DNA of 64,000 nucleotides from an uncultured Pelagibacteraceae bacterium (GTDB taxonomy: Bacteria; Pseudomonadota; Alphaproteobacteria; Pelagibacterales; Pelagibacteraceae): positions 15,001-79,000 of the forward strand of contig CACJZM010000001.1 of assembly GCA_902597895.1 (NCBI GenBank), given 5' to 3'. Below the pieces are notes generated by a model. It worked only from the letters and a program-made list of their open reading frames with translations, searched no databases and was not told where the DNA came from. Numbering within the stretch: position 1 is the first letter of the stretch; the number at the start of each line of letters is the position of its first letter. Positions 46,915 through 55,904 of this stretch are shown here, in pieces. The position numbers were made by a program, and so were the translations under genes.

Positions 46915-46987
46915 TGGGTCCCCCTGGAAACGAACCAGGTCCTAACGCTTTTCAGGCGTTCGTGCGCACCAGCTACACCAGAGACCC
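46915..46987 (-). tRNA. tRNA with GAA anticodon (Phe), atypical T-loop
   Basis: A cloverleaf on the minus strand: acceptor GGGTCTC/GGGACCC (one T-G pair), D stem GTGT/GCAC with G18-G19 kept, anticodon stem AACGC/GCGTT with loop CTGAAAA (GAA), T stem CCTGG/CCAGG, and A73. The 3' end reads ACCT, so the full CCA is not encoded. The T-loop is TTCGTTT, giving T at position 58 where A is nearly invariant, and position 20 is T where Phe tRNAs usually have G. It lies 6 nt after infA. It is probably tRNA-Phe, but the body is unusual. Confidence 0.75.
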
Positions 46988-46993
46988 AATAAC

Positions 46994-47209
46994 TTAAAAT
47001 CTAAATATAATTCTTCCTTTGGTCAAATCATAAGGAGTTACTTCAACTGTAACATTGTCTCCTTGCAAAACTCTAATACGATTTTTTCTTAATTTCCCTG
47101 CTGCGTGTGCAGTTATTATATGATCATTCTCTAACTTAACTCGAAACATTGCATTTGGAAGGAGATCTATAATTTTTCCTTTGAATTCAAGTGTATCTTG
47201 TTTTGCCAA
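46994..47209 (-). CDS. infA: translation initiation factor IF-1
   Basis: A 71-residue OB-fold factor that occupies the ribosomal A site during initiation. The characteristic start [12 protein letters not shown] and the segments [30 protein letters not shown] and DLTKGRI are all present, one residue shorter than usual. It follows hisD by 11 nt and is followed directly by a tRNA. Confidence 0.96.
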   Translation of the reverse strand: MAKQDTLEFKGKIIDLLPNAMFRVKLENDHIITAHAAGKLRKNRIRVLQGDNVTVEVTPYDLTKGRIIFRF

Positions 47210-47220
47210 ATTTAACCTCT

Positions 47221-48471
47221 TTACATTCTAGATTTAATACTTTGAGTATGAGCAAATAGTTTTTCATACTCAGAGAGTTTTATAGCTTGATTCCCAATTT
47301 TTTCTACCCCTAATTTACTAAGAGTAACAATAGAAATTTTTTTAATAAATTCGTTTATACTTAAACCTGAACTGAATTTTGCGCTTCCACTTGTGGGAAG
47401 AATATGATTGGTTCCAACGGTGTAATCACTTAAGCTCATTGGCGTATACTTGCCCATACAGATACTACCAACATTATATATTTTATTTAAATATTTTTTG
47501 TAATTCTTTACATTAATTTCTAAGTGTTCTGGGGCAATTAAGTTTATTGTATTTATAATTTCTTTATCATTTTTAATTATTATATTTATTCCATGATTTT
47601 TAAGAGATCGATTGGCTATTCTTTTTCTAGGTAATGACTTTATTATTTTTTTTATAGCAAGATTTACTTTTGGTAATATTTTCTTATCTTTTGTTAATAA
47701 AATACATTGGCTATTTGGATCGTGCTCTGCCTGTGAAACTAAAGAAGTGGCAATTTGATTTATGTCAGTAAATTTGTCAGCAACTACACATATCTCAGAA
47801 GGTCCTGCAAACATAGACTCTGTTCCAACAATTTTGCCTGATATTTGTCTTTTAGCTTCAGCAACAAATTTATTTCCAGGCCCAACTATTTTATCAACAT
47901 TTTGAATATAAGCTAGGCTAGCTATAGCTTGTGCTCCGCCCATAAAGTATATTTCTTTGATGCCAACTTTTTTAGCAGCATACATTACTGCTGGATCAAG
48001 CTTTGGAGTTGCAAGAATGATTTTTTTTACATTTGACACCTTTGCAGGTATTGCATTCATTAACAGAGAAGATGGTAGATTTGCAGGTACATAAATTCCA
48101 ACAGTTTGTATCGGAACTAAATTGTACTGAAGTTTATTTTTATATTTGTCTAAGTAATAAATATTTTTTAAATTTTTTTTCTGTAGCATATGAAACTTCA
48201 TTATTCGATTATAAGCAAAATCTATAGAGCTTTTAATTTCTCTATTAAGATTTTTTACAGATTTGTTGATTATTTTTTTTGGTAATGTAATTCTTGCATT
48301 TTTACTATATTTAATCTCATATTTTATTAACGCTTTTTTTTTTTGTTTTTTAATATCTGCTATTATTCTTGATACTTTTGTGAAATTAGCTGTATCTAAC
48401 TTCCTTCTGCGATCTAAAATTGTTTTAAGTTTTTTATAGTAATTTGATGTTTTGCTATCAATTTTTATCAT
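47221..48471 (-). CDS. hisD: histidinol dehydrogenase
   Basis: The last two oxidations of histidine synthesis, zinc-dependent with NAD. Conserved segments [55 protein letters not shown] and PEHLEI are all present. The start [12 protein letters not shown] at 48471 is preferred over one ten codons upstream. It overlaps the DUF2948 gene by 14 nt. The order murA-DUF2948-hisD is alphaproteobacterial. Confidence 0.95.
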   Translation of the reverse strand: MIKIDSKTSNYYKKLKTILDRRRKLDTANFTKVSRIIADIKKQKKKALIKYEIKYSKNARITLPKKIINKSVKNLNREIKSSIDFAYNRIMKFHMLQKKNLKNIYYLDKYKNKLQYNLVPIQTVGIYVPANLPSSLLMNAIPAKVSNVKKIILATPKLDPAVMYAAKKVGIKEIYFMGGAQAIASLAYIQNVDKIVGPGNKFVAEAKRQISGKIVGTESMFAGPSEICVVADKFTDINQIATSLVSQAEHDPNSQCILLTKDKKILPKVNLAIKKIIKSLPRKRIANRSLKNHGINIIIKNDKEIINTINLIAPEHLEINVKNYKKYLNKIYNVGSICMGKYTPMSLSDYTVGTNHILPTSGSAKFSSGLSINEFIKKISIVTLSKLGVEKIGNQAIKLSEYEKLFAHTQSIKSRM

Positions 48472-48859
48472 TAATTCTTTGATCCTCAAGTGTAACTTCA
48501 ATTATTTCTGCGATAAGAGTTATAATTATATTATTTAAAAATAACAGTGTTATTTCATAATTTTCTTCCTTCTTGAAAAGATTAATTGAAATTAATTCAA
48601 TGATTTTATCGTTATTATTTTGATTTATATTCTTTGATTTAGAGGCGTTAATGTACTCAAATTTTAGAATACTATTAATTTTTTTTTCTTTTTTACTGCC
48701 TTCTTTATTAAATCTTTCTATTAATAATAGGAAAATCTGATTGTTTTTTAAAAATTTAATATCACTAATTTTTATTTTAGATTCTGAGCAAATTGCTGAA
48801 ATGGTATTTAAACCCTGTTGGTCTTTTGCAATTATTTTTTTTAGGAACTTACTTGCCAT
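48458..48859 (-). CDS. DUF2948 family protein
   Basis: 133 residues. It is identified mainly by its place between murA and hisD, where Alphaproteobacteria carry a DUF2948 gene, together with the N-terminal pattern KIIAKDQQGLNTISAICSES...ISDIKFL and FLLLIERFN. The sequence is low in complexity and Ile/Asn-rich. Family function is unknown. It overlaps murA by 1 nt. Confidence 0.7.
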   Translation of the reverse strand: MASKFLKKIIAKDQQGLNTISAICSESKIKISDIKFLKNNQIFLLLIERFNKEGSKKEKKINSILKFEYINASKSKNINQNNNDKIIELISINLFKKEENYEITLLFLNNIIITLIAEIIEVTLEDQRINDKN

Positions 48860-50121
48860 TAAGTTAATCTTTTAATTTTTACTCCTACTTTTTGCAATTT
48901 CTTTTCAATTTTTTCATACCCTCTATCCAAATGATAAATTCTATTAATTGTTGATTTGCCTTTAGAGACTATTGCAGCTAATACTAATGCTACAGAAGCT
49001 CTTAAATCACTCGACATTAGCTCAGCTCCTATAAACTGTGTATTTCCCGCAATGATTGCCCTGTTCTCTTTAATTAAAATTTTAGCTCCTAGTCTTCTTA
49101 ATTCAGCGACATGCATAAATCTATTTTCAAAAATACTTTCAGTTATTGAGCTTCGTCCTTTAGCTTTGCATAATAAAACCATGAATTGGGCCTGTAAATC
49201 AGTGGGAAAATTTGGATATTCCTTAGTAATTATACTATTAATATTTTTAATATTTTTAGGTCCCTTAATATGAATTTCATTTTTTGATGTTTTAATTTTA
49301 GCACCAGTTTTTTTTAAAATATTAATTTCAGTCTGAATAATTTTAGGGTTGAAATTTTTTATCTTTAAATCTCCATTTGAAATTGTTGCTGCTACACAGA
49401 ATGTTCCAGTTTCAATTCTGTCACCCATTACTGAATATCTAGTTTGATTTAAAGATTCAACTCCAATAATTTGGCACGTTCTTTTTCCAACCCATTTGAT
49501 TTTTGCTCCTCCTGAATTAAGGAAATTTGTTAAATCTTTAATTTCAGGTTCAATAGCACAATTTTTAAGAGTGGTTTTGCCTTTAGCGAGACAGGCAGCT
49601 ATAATTGTATTTTCTGTAGCTCCTACACTTATCTTAGAAAATTTAATTTGAGTACCCTTAAGCTTACCTTTTGAACTTGCGTGTATGTAACCTTTTTTAA
49701 TTTCATATTTCATACCAAGTTTTTTAAGAGCATTTAAATGAAAATTTACTGGTCTAGCTCCTATTAAACAACCACCTGGGAGAGACGTAATTGATTTATG
49801 ATATTTTGAAATCATCGGCCCCAATACTAAAATACCTGCTCTCATGGTTTTGACTAATGAATAAGAGGCAAGATATTTTGAATTTTTAATACGAGATATT
49901 CTTACAGTTTTTTTATTATTATAAATTTGAATGTTTGAACCAAGAGATTTCAATAGATTAAGCATTGTATCAATATCTTTTACCCTTGGTAAATTTTCAA
50001 TTACTACAGCGTTATCAAAAAGAAGAGTTGATGCTAAAATTGGTAGGGCAGCATTTTTAGAACCTTGAATGTTGATCTGTCCTTTAATTCTACAAGGACC
50101 ACTAATCAAAAATTTATCCAT
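48859..50121 (-). CDS. murA: UDP-N-acetylglucosamine 1-carboxyvinyltransferase
   Basis: The first committed step of peptidoglycan synthesis. The catalytic Cys is C118 in [10 protein letters not shown] (E. coli C115), which also makes it the usual fosfomycin-sensitive type in principle. The substrate motif at the N-terminus ([11 protein letters not shown]) and the late [12 protein letters not shown] segment are intact. Length 420. It overlaps dcd by 8 nt. Confidence 0.96.
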   Translation of the reverse strand: MDKFLISGPCRIKGQINIQGSKNAALPILASTLLFDNAVVIENLPRVKDIDTMLNLLKSLGSNIQIYNNKKTVRISRIKNSKYLASYSLVKTMRAGILVLGPMISKYHKSITSLPGGCLIGARPVNFHLNALKKLGMKYEIKKGYIHASSKGKLKGTQIKFSKISVGATENTIIAACLAKGKTTLKNCAIEPEIKDLTNFLNSGGAKIKWVGKRTCQIIGVESLNQTRYSVMGDRIETGTFCVAATISNGDLKIKNFNPKIIQTEINILKKTGAKIKTSKNEIHIKGPKNIKNINSIITKEYPNFPTDLQAQFMVLLCKAKGRSSITESIFENRFMHVAELRRLGAKILIKENRAIIAGNTQFIGAELMSSDLRASVALVLAAIVSKGKSTINRIYHLDRGYEKIEKKLQKVGVKIKRLT

Positions 50122-50680
50122 TTTTTTTTATTTTTGCTACCTGTATAGTTGTCTGTCCCTGATACTTACCATTTTTAGATTTATATGTTGTCTCGGGAGG
50201 ACTATCTGATTTAAAAAATAAAAATTGAGCTATTCCCTCATTTGAATAAACTTTTGCTGGATTTGGAGTAGTATTTGATAACTCAATCACGATATTACCT
50301 TCAAACTCATTTTCTATAGGAGTTACATTGCAAATTATACCTGTTCTAGCATATGTGCTTTTGCCAACACAAATGCATAAAACATCATTCGGAATTCTAA
50401 AATACTCTATAGTCTTTGCTAATACAAAAGAGTTAGGAGGAATTATACAAAAAGGTCCTTTTCTTTCTATAAAATTATCATCTGAAAAACTTTTTGGATC
50501 TACTAATGATGAATTAACATTTGTAAATATTCTATATTCATCAGAAATTCTTACATCATACCCCATACTACTTAAACCATAAGATATTTTACCTTCTGAG
50601 ACTTGATGATCTAAAAATGGTTCAATCATATTATGTTCTTTACACATTTTTTTTATCCAGGTATCCGGTTGAATTGACAT
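50114..50680 (-). CDS. dcd: dCTP deaminase
   Basis: Converts dCTP to dUTP. Signature segments [22 protein letters not shown] (catalytic and phosphate-binding Ser/Arg), [17 protein letters not shown] (catalytic Glu) and the C-terminal YQGQ are present. Length 188 is normal. In the same run as two small basic ORFs upstream and murA downstream. Confidence 0.95.
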   Translation of the reverse strand: MSIQPDTWIKKMCKEHNMIEPFLDHQVSEGKISYGLSSMGYDVRISDEYRIFTNVNSSLVDPKSFSDDNFIERKGPFCIIPPNSFVLAKTIEYFRIPNDVLCICVGKSTYARTGIICNVTPIENEFEGNIVIELSNTTPNPAKVYSNEGIAQFLFFKSDSPPETTYKSKNGKYQGQTTIQVAKIKKNG

Positions 50681-50682
50681 TA

Positions 50683-50787
50683 TTATTTTTTATTTTTTTT
50701 TTGCTTTTTTTGAAAAAGTTTTCTTTTTCTTAAATTTTTACGCATAGCATTTTCTAATTTACTTAATTTATCTTTTGTACTTTTCAT
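50683..50787 (-). CDS. small basic protein, 34 residues
   Basis: An ATG-initiated frame of 34 codons ending in TAA, directly between the 66-codon ORF and dcd, with 5 nt and 2 nt spacers. It reads [18 protein letters not shown] and then a Lys/Arg/Gln-rich tail. The [13 protein letters not shown]-like pattern resembles small alphaproteobacterial proteins of unknown role that I recall only loosely. The tight fit in the operon favours a real gene; its size and low complexity leave doubt. Confidence 0.5.
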   Translation of the reverse strand: MKSTKDKLSKLENAMRKNLRKRKLFQKKQKKNKK

Positions 50788-50792
50788 AATAA

Positions 50793-50993
50793 TTATTTTT
50801 TATCTGGATTTGTAAGATGATCTAATGTGATTACTTGATCCAATGGGATAGATTGGTCTTGGTCTTTCTCTTTTAAATTTCCAGACTTTGCTTGTTTCTT
50901 TGCTCTTTTTTCAGCAAGTTTTTTTTCACGTTTAGCTTGCTTCTCCATAGCCTTTGCCCCACGTGTACTTTTATAATCGTAGTGAATTCCCAT
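50793..50993 (-). CDS. small charged protein, 66 residues
   Basis: Starts MGIHYDYKSTRGAKAMEKQA, continues as a Lys/Ala/Arg helix (about 14-40) and ends with an acidic segment (SIPLDQVITLDHLTNPD). It has no hydrophobic segment and no recognised domain. It is the first gene of the run that leads to dcd-murA-hisD. The non-random N- and C-terminal segments around the helix argue for a real protein, perhaps nucleic-acid or ribosome associated. Confidence 0.6.
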   Translation of the reverse strand: MGIHYDYKSTRGAKAMEKQAKREKKLAEKRAKKQAKSGNLKEKDQDQSIPLDQVITLDHLTNPDKK

Positions 50994-51086
50994 AGCATTT
51001 CCTTAGTTAGATATAACCTATTTTTAAAAAAAAAAAATGGCAATAATTTGAAAAATTATTATTTATACACTAAATTTGTTTTTTTT

Positions 51087-51160
51087 GCCCCTATAGTTAA
51101 ATGGCATAACGTGACCATGGTAAGGTTAAGTTTCAAGTTCGATTCTTGGTGGGGGCACCA
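51087..51160 (+). tRNA. tRNA-Thr (GGT)
   Basis: A full cloverleaf on the plus strand: acceptor GCCCCTA/TGGGGGC, D stem GTTA/TAAC, anticodon stem TGACC/GGTTA with loop ATGGTAA (anticodon GGT), T-loop TTCGATT, discriminator A and encoded CCA (51158-51160). The last 28 nt lie antisense to the 3' end of the TVP38-family gene. Confidence 0.92.
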
Positions 51161-51879
51161 TCATCTACAAAAAAAAATTTTCTTACTCCAAAACCTAGAA
51201 ATATTAAAACAACAAATCCTATAATTGGCAAGTATATCTCTTTCGTAATTAGCATATCTATAAAATTTGGAAATTCCAAATTTTTATCAATTATTTTTTC
51301 TAATCCACTTCCTAAAGATACCCAAACAAATACTTGAGGAAACATTCCTATTAAGGTACCAAAGAAATAATTTTTAAATTTGACGTTAAACAAAACTGGT
51401 AAAATATTTTGAATTTGAAAAGGAATACCTCCAATAAATCTATAAATTAAAAAAAATAAAAATTCGTTTTTTTCAACTTTTGAAGTTAGATTAGAAAATT
51501 TTTTGCTAAATTTTTTCTCAATTAGATCTTTGATAAAAAAATTTGCAAAAAAATATAATAAAGTCGCTCCACAAGTTAATCCAATAACAGCAATTAAAGA
51601 ACCTATCCAAGTACCAAATATAAACCCTGATGTTAAAACTATTGGAAGTCCAAAACCTAACATTAAGACCCAAATTATTGTAAATAAAAAAAATAAAGTA
51701 AACAGAATTAAAAAGTTTTGTTCTTTTAATGATGCAAGATAGTTTCTATTATTTTTTATAAAATCATAACTCGTAATTTCTTCTAAAGAAAAATAACTAA
51801 AAAAAAGCCACAAAAATATTGATAAAATTGAAATGTAAAAAATACTTAAAAATAATTTAATATTTATATCTTTTTTCAT
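51133..51879 (-). CDS. TVP38/TMEM64 (VTT domain) membrane protein
   Basis: 248 residues with about five or six hydrophobic segments. The VTT core is seen at about 70-185, including FGLPIVLTSGFIFG, TCGATLLYFFAN and YRFIGGIPFQIQNILPVLFNV. The family is related to DedA proteins and includes lipid scramblases; the substrate here is unknown. The last eight codons (GAPTKNRT) are encoded antisense to tRNA-Thr, so the C-terminus is set by the tRNA sequence. Confidence 0.87.
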   Translation of the reverse strand: MKKDINIKLFLSIFYISILSIFLWLFFSYFSLEEITSYDFIKNNRNYLASLKEQNFLILFTLFFLFTIIWVLMLGFGLPIVLTSGFIFGTWIGSLIAVIGLTCGATLLYFFANFFIKDLIEKKFSKKFSNLTSKVEKNEFLFFLIYRFIGGIPFQIQNILPVLFNVKFKNYFFGTLIGMFPQVFVWVSLGSGLEKIIDKNLEFPNFIDMLITKEIYLPIIGFVVLIFLGFGVRKFFFVDDGAPTKNRT

Positions 51880-51962
51880 AAATAAAACTCAAAATTAGCT
51901 GTACTTTATTATACTTATTTCTTATAACTACCGAAATTTTAGTAAGATTTTATTAAGATATT

Positions 51963-52097
51963 ATGAAAAGAACATACCAACCAAGTAGATTAGTAAGAAA
52001 AAGAAGGCATGGTTTCAGATCAAAAATGAAATCAAAGGGTGGGAGAAAATTATTAGCAAGAAGAAGATCAAAGGGAAGAAAAAAATTAACAGTTTGA
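51963..52097 (+). CDS. rpmH: 50S ribosomal protein L34
   Basis: A 44-residue, highly basic ribosomal protein reading [20 protein letters not shown] and ending GRKKLTV, an almost canonical L34. It opens the conserved rpmH-rnpA-yidD-yidC cluster. Its TGA overlaps the rnpA ATG (TGATG). Confidence 0.97.
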   Translation: MKRTYQPSRLVRKRRHGFRSKMKSKGGRKLLARRRSKGRKKLTV

Positions 52098-52438
52098 TGA
52101 AAGTTAAAATATCTAGTCTTTCTAAGAATGATGAGTTCAAATCACTTATAAACGGAAAAAAAATAAATAATAAATATTTAACAATTTTTTTTAAAAAACT
52201 TTCTGGTAAAAGTAATAAATACTTAAATATAAGCTTTGTAGCTCAAAAAAAAATTGGCAACGCTGTAAAAAGAAACAAGATTAAAAGAAGATTAAGAAAT
52301 ATGATGAATGAGGCTATAAAGAAAATTAAAATTAATTTTGACTATTCTTATTTAATTTTAGCTAAGAAGAATGTTTTGGTAGAAAATTATGACAATATAA
52401 AAACAACATTATTTAAAGATTTTATAAAAATAAAATAA
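52097..52438 (+). CDS. rnpA: ribonuclease P protein component
   Basis: The protein cofactor for 5' maturation of tRNAs. The diagnostic RNR motif is present as GNAVKRNKIKRRLR (about 58-71). The ATG at 52097 overlaps the rpmH stop; a TTG three bases upstream is less likely. Length 113 is normal. It overlaps yidD by 1 nt. Confidence 0.93.
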   Translation: MKVKISSLSKNDEFKSLINGKKINNKYLTIFFKKLSGKSNKYLNISFVAQKKIGNAVKRNKIKRRLRNMMNEAIKKIKINFDYSYLILAKKNVLVENYDNIKTTLFKDFIKIK

Positions 52439-52680
52439 TGAAAATTTTAAAAATTCTATTAATTGGTCTAATTAAATTATATAAAATAATAATTTCCCCT
52501 CTTATAGGAAATAATTGTAGATATTTGCCGACATGTTCAGATTATTTTATTGATTGCTTAAATGAGTATGGACTAATAAAAGGTTTTGTAAAAGGAGCTA
52601 AAAGAATTTTATCATGCCACCCAATAAAATTTTTAGGTGGAGGCGAAGGATTTGATCCAGCAAAAAAGAAGGTTAAATAA
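52438..52680 (+). CDS. yidD: membrane protein insertion efficiency factor YidD
   Basis: An 80-residue protein with the family signature YKIIISPLIGNNCRYLPTCS (about 16-35) and CHPIKFLGGGEGFDP near the end. It is an amphipathic membrane-associated helper of YidC. It lies in the conserved position between rnpA and yidC. Confidence 0.95.
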   Translation: MKILKILLIGLIKLYKIIISPLIGNNCRYLPTCSDYFIDCLNEYGLIKGFVKGAKRILSCHPIKFLGGGEGFDPAKKKVK

Positions 52681-52682
52681 TA

Positions 52683-54368
52683 ATGGACTCTAAAAATGTA
52701 ATTGCAGCAATATCATTGAGTGCCGCAGTTATTATATTATATGGACTTTTTTTTGCACCTGAACCCCAACCAATTAATCAGGCTCTACAAGAAAAAAATA
52801 ATATTGTAGAAAATTCTGAAGCTCCAAAATTAATAGATACACAAGAAATCAATACAATTTCAAGAGACGAAGCTATCAACAATTCAGACAGAATTACATT
52901 TGAAAATGAAAACATAATTGGATCTATTTCCCTTTCAAATGGTGGTGCAATAGATGATTTTACTTTTAAAAACTACAATGAGAAACTTAATGGTAAAGAA
53001 AAAATTATATTACTAAATCCGATTAATGTTAAGGATGGATATATATTTAATACAGGATGGGTTTCATCTGACGAGAATATTGATACACCAAATTTAGATA
53101 CCAAGTGGAAAATTTCTGGTAATAAGAAACTTTCTCCAAATAATCCTGTATCTATTTTTTATGAAAATGATCAAGGACTTAGGTTTGAGAGAATCATAAG
53201 TCTTGATGAAAAGTATTTATTTAAAATTAATCAAAAAATAATAAATAAAACGGATAAAAAATACAAATTTTATCCATATGCTTATTTACATCGGAATAAT
53301 ATTCCTGAAGATTTGACAGATTTTTATATTCTTCATGAAGGTTTTGTAACTGTTTCTGATGAGGAGTTAAAAGAAATTGATTATGATGATATTGATGAAA
53401 AAAGTTATACCAAAAATTCAAAAAAAGGCTTTATTGCTATTGGTGATAAGTATTGGGTTACATCAATTATTCCTCCTCAAAATAGACCCTTTAGGATGGA
53501 TATTGATTATAAAAATAAATACAGAGCAAGCTACATTGACTCTGAAGGATTATTATTAGAATCAAATAGTTCAATAGAAAATAATGTTAAATCTATTATT
53601 GGTGCTAAAACCGTAAGAGATATTGATGGTTATGCAGAAAGTGAGAATATAGATAAATTCGATCTAGTGATAAATTGGGGAATACTTTATTGGCTAGTAA
53701 AACCAATGTTTTTTATACTTGAATACTTTTTTATATTTTCAGGTAACTATGGTTATGCAATTATATTACTAACTATTTTAGTTAGAATAGTATTTTTTCC
53801 CTTAAATCAATATGCATTTAAAAGTATGGGAAAGATGAAAGTTTTACAGCCAGAAATGAATCGTTTGAAAGAACTACATAAAAATGACAAGCAGGAGCTA
53901 CAAAAATCACTTATGAAATTATATAAATCTGAAGGCATAAATCCTGCATCAGGTTGTTTGCCCATATTAATTCAGATCCCAATTTTTTTCAGTTTATACA
54001 AATTATTATTGCTCGATATTTCTATGCGCCATGCTCCATTTATTTGGATATGGGAAGATCTTTCTGCCAAAGATCCGGTAACAATTTTTAATTTATTTGG
54101 CTTATTACCTTATAATGTTCCATCTTTTCTTGAAATTGGTTTGCTACCATTGTTAATGGGTATCACAATGTTTTTACAACAACGTTTAAACCCATCGCCA
54201 ATGACAGACCCTATTCAAAAGAAAATATTTGCATTTTTTCCTTTTTTTATAACTATTATATTAGCTCCGTTTGCCGCAGGTTTGATTCTTTATTGGACAA
54301 TGACAAATATACTTACAATTATTCAGCAGTGGATCATTCTAAGAAAGACAACAGTTAAAACTAAATAA
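52683..54368 (+). CDS. yidC: membrane protein insertase YidC
   Basis: Inserts and folds inner-membrane proteins with or without SecYEG. An N-terminal membrane helix (about 6-24) is followed by the large periplasmic P1 domain (about 60-335). The five-helix insertase core runs from about 345 to 550, with the conserved YGYAIILLTILVRIVFFPL and GCLPILIQIPIFFSLYKLL segments. Length 561. In many relatives the GTPase gene engB follows, but here argB starts 2 nt later. Confidence 0.96.
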   Translation: MDSKNVIAAISLSAAVIILYGLFFAPEPQPINQALQEKNNIVENSEAPKLIDTQEINTISRDEAINNSDRITFENENIIGSISLSNGGAIDDFTFKNYNEKLNGKEKIILLNPINVKDGYIFNTGWVSSDENIDTPNLDTKWKISGNKKLSPNNPVSIFYENDQGLRFERIISLDEKYLFKINQKIINKTDKKYKFYPYAYLHRNNIPEDLTDFYILHEGFVTVSDEELKEIDYDDIDEKSYTKNSKKGFIAIGDKYWVTSIIPPQNRPFRMDIDYKNKYRASYIDSEGLLLESNSSIENNVKSIIGAKTVRDIDGYAESENIDKFDLVINWGILYWLVKPMFFILEYFFIFSGNYGYAIILLTILVRIVFFPLNQYAFKSMGKMKVLQPEMNRLKELHKNDKQELQKSLMKLYKSEGINPASGCLPILIQIPIFFSLYKLLLLDISMRHAPFIWIWEDLSAKDPVTIFNLFGLLPYNVPSFLEIGLLPLLMGITMFLQQRLNPSPMTDPIQKKIFAFFPFFITIILAPFAAGLILYWTMTNILTIIQQWIILRKTTVKTK

Positions 54369-54370
54369 AG

Positions 54371-55234
54371 ATGAATCTAAATAACGAAGAATTAAAAAAA
54401 ATTCTTCCAAATAATGGACCTGCTTTAGAGGAAGTTCAAAAATATATAACAAAATATAAAAATGATTTAATTGTAATAAAATATGGTGGAAATGTTTTTA
54501 TTGATAGAAATATATTTAATAATTTTATCTCAGATTTAAGTATATTAAAACAATTAGGACTTTCAATTGTAGTTGTCCATGGCGGTGGACCAAGAATAAA
54601 AAGAGAATTAGATAAATCAAATATTCAATCTAAATTTATAAGAGGCTTAAGAGTAACTGATGAAAAAATTATAAATATAGTTGAGAATGTGCTGATTGAT
54701 TTTAACATTGACATTGTTGACTCTCTTAAAGAAAAGGGAACAGAAGCAATTTCAATAAATACTAAAAAGAATAATATAATTGAAGTTATTCCTGAGTCAG
54801 AAGAACTTGGTTTTGTAGGAAAACCATCTAAAATTAATAGTGATATAATCAAAAATATATTGGCAAAAAATGTGATTCCTATAATTTCTCCTTTGGGAGT
54901 AGGAAAAAATAATCAAACATATAATATAAATGGTGATACAGCTGCAGGTGCAATTGCAAAATCTTTGAAATCAAGAAGACTGATATTAATGACAAATATA
55001 AACGGGGTATTAGATAAAGAAAATAAACTAATTGAAGAAATTACATCATCTGAAATATTAAAAATGATTAATGATGAGATTATAACAGAAGGTATGATAC
55101 CTAAAATAAACACATGTCTTGATGCTGTGAATAATGGAGTTACTGGTGTTGTAATAGTTGATGGAAGAAAACCTCATTCGATTTTATTTGAAATATTTTC
55201 TGATAAAGGTGCAGGAACCTTAATAAGAAAATGA
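54371..55234 (+). CDS. argB: acetylglutamate kinase
   Basis: The second step of the acetyl-cycle arginine pathway. The N-terminal KYGGNVF motif (about 37-43), the Gly-rich VVHGGGPRI loop (about 65-73), NGDTAAGAIAKSL (about 185-197) and the C-terminal GMIPKINTCLDAVNNGV segment are intact. The long N-terminal helix of the arginine-inhibited hexameric form is present, so feedback control by arginine is likely. It overlaps the next gene by 4 nt. Confidence 0.95.
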   Translation: MNLNNEELKKILPNNGPALEEVQKYITKYKNDLIVIKYGGNVFIDRNIFNNFISDLSILKQLGLSIVVVHGGGPRIKRELDKSNIQSKFIRGLRVTDEKIINIVENVLIDFNIDIVDSLKEKGTEAISINTKKNNIIEVIPESEELGFVGKPSKINSDIIKNILAKNVIPIISPLGVGKNNQTYNINGDTAAGAIAKSLKSRRLILMTNINGVLDKENKLIEEITSSEILKMINDEIITEGMIPKINTCLDAVNNGVTGVVIVDGRKPHSILFEIFSDKGAGTLIRK

Positions 55235-55902
55235 ATGAATTAAAAAATAAAAAAATTTTATTGTTAGATCTTGATGGAACTGTGTATCAAGATTTAGAGG
55301 CAGTATTTGGTCAAGTTTCTAAGCTAATGACAAAATATATTTCTGAAAAACTAAAAATTGATTTAAAAAAAGCTAAAGAGTTACAAACAAATTATTTTTA
55401 TAAATATAATACTAGTTTGAATGGTTTGATGATACATCATAATATTCCACCAAAAGAATTTCTTAACTATGTTCATGATATTGATCTTTCATTTATGAAA
55501 AAAGATAAAGTCTTAAGAGAGGAACTAGAAAAGTCAGATATGAAAAAGCTTATTTTTACAAATGGTAGCACTAACCATGCCAAAAATGTTTTAAGCCATC
55601 TAGGCATAGATGATTTATTTGAGGGAATATTTGATATTTCTGACGCAGAATATACACCTAAACCTGAACCAAAAGCTTTTGATTTGATGGTAAAAAAATT
55701 TGGAATTAATCCAAAAGAAACAATCTATGTAGAAGATATAGCAAAAAATTTATCTATTGGTAAAGAAAGGGGTTGCTCAACTGTGTGGTTAAAAAATAAT
55801 GAACAATGGGGAAAAATGGAGTCAGATAAAGACTACATCGATCATAAAATTGAAAATCTATCTTTATTTTTAAAAGAAATAAGGTTATTAAAAAGTAATT
55901 AA
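55231..55902 (+). CDS. HAD-family hydrolase, probable pyrimidine 5'-nucleotidase
   Basis: 223 residues. HAD motif I is DLDGTVYQD (about 13-21), motif II TNGS (about 111-114), motif III with Lys in YTPKPEPKAF (about 144-153), and motif IV YVEDIAKN (about 167-174). The helical cap and overall shape match the SDT1/pyrimidine 5'-nucleotidase subgroup, common next to argB in Alphaproteobacteria. The substrate is inferred. Confidence 0.82.
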   Translation: MNELKNKKILLLDLDGTVYQDLEAVFGQVSKLMTKYISEKLKIDLKKAKELQTNYFYKYNTSLNGLMIHHNIPPKEFLNYVHDIDLSFMKKDKVLREELEKSDMKKLIFTNGSTNHAKNVLSHLGIDDLFEGIFDISDAEYTPKPEPKAFDLMVKKFGINPKETIYVEDIAKNLSIGKERGCSTVWLKNNEQWGKMESDKDYIDHKIENLSLFLKEIRLLKSN

Positions 55903-55904
55903 TT

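Noticed and set aside
51042-51060. Inverted repeat AATAATTT/AAATTATT upstream of tRNA-Thr
   Set aside because: A pure A/T palindrome in an A/T-rich gap is expected by chance; there is no flanking feature to support a function.
52490-52510. CCCCTCTTATA in yidD as a second copy of the exonuclease I palindrome
   Set aside because: Only 11 bases match, there is no second arm, and they encode the conserved SPLIGNN segment of YidD.
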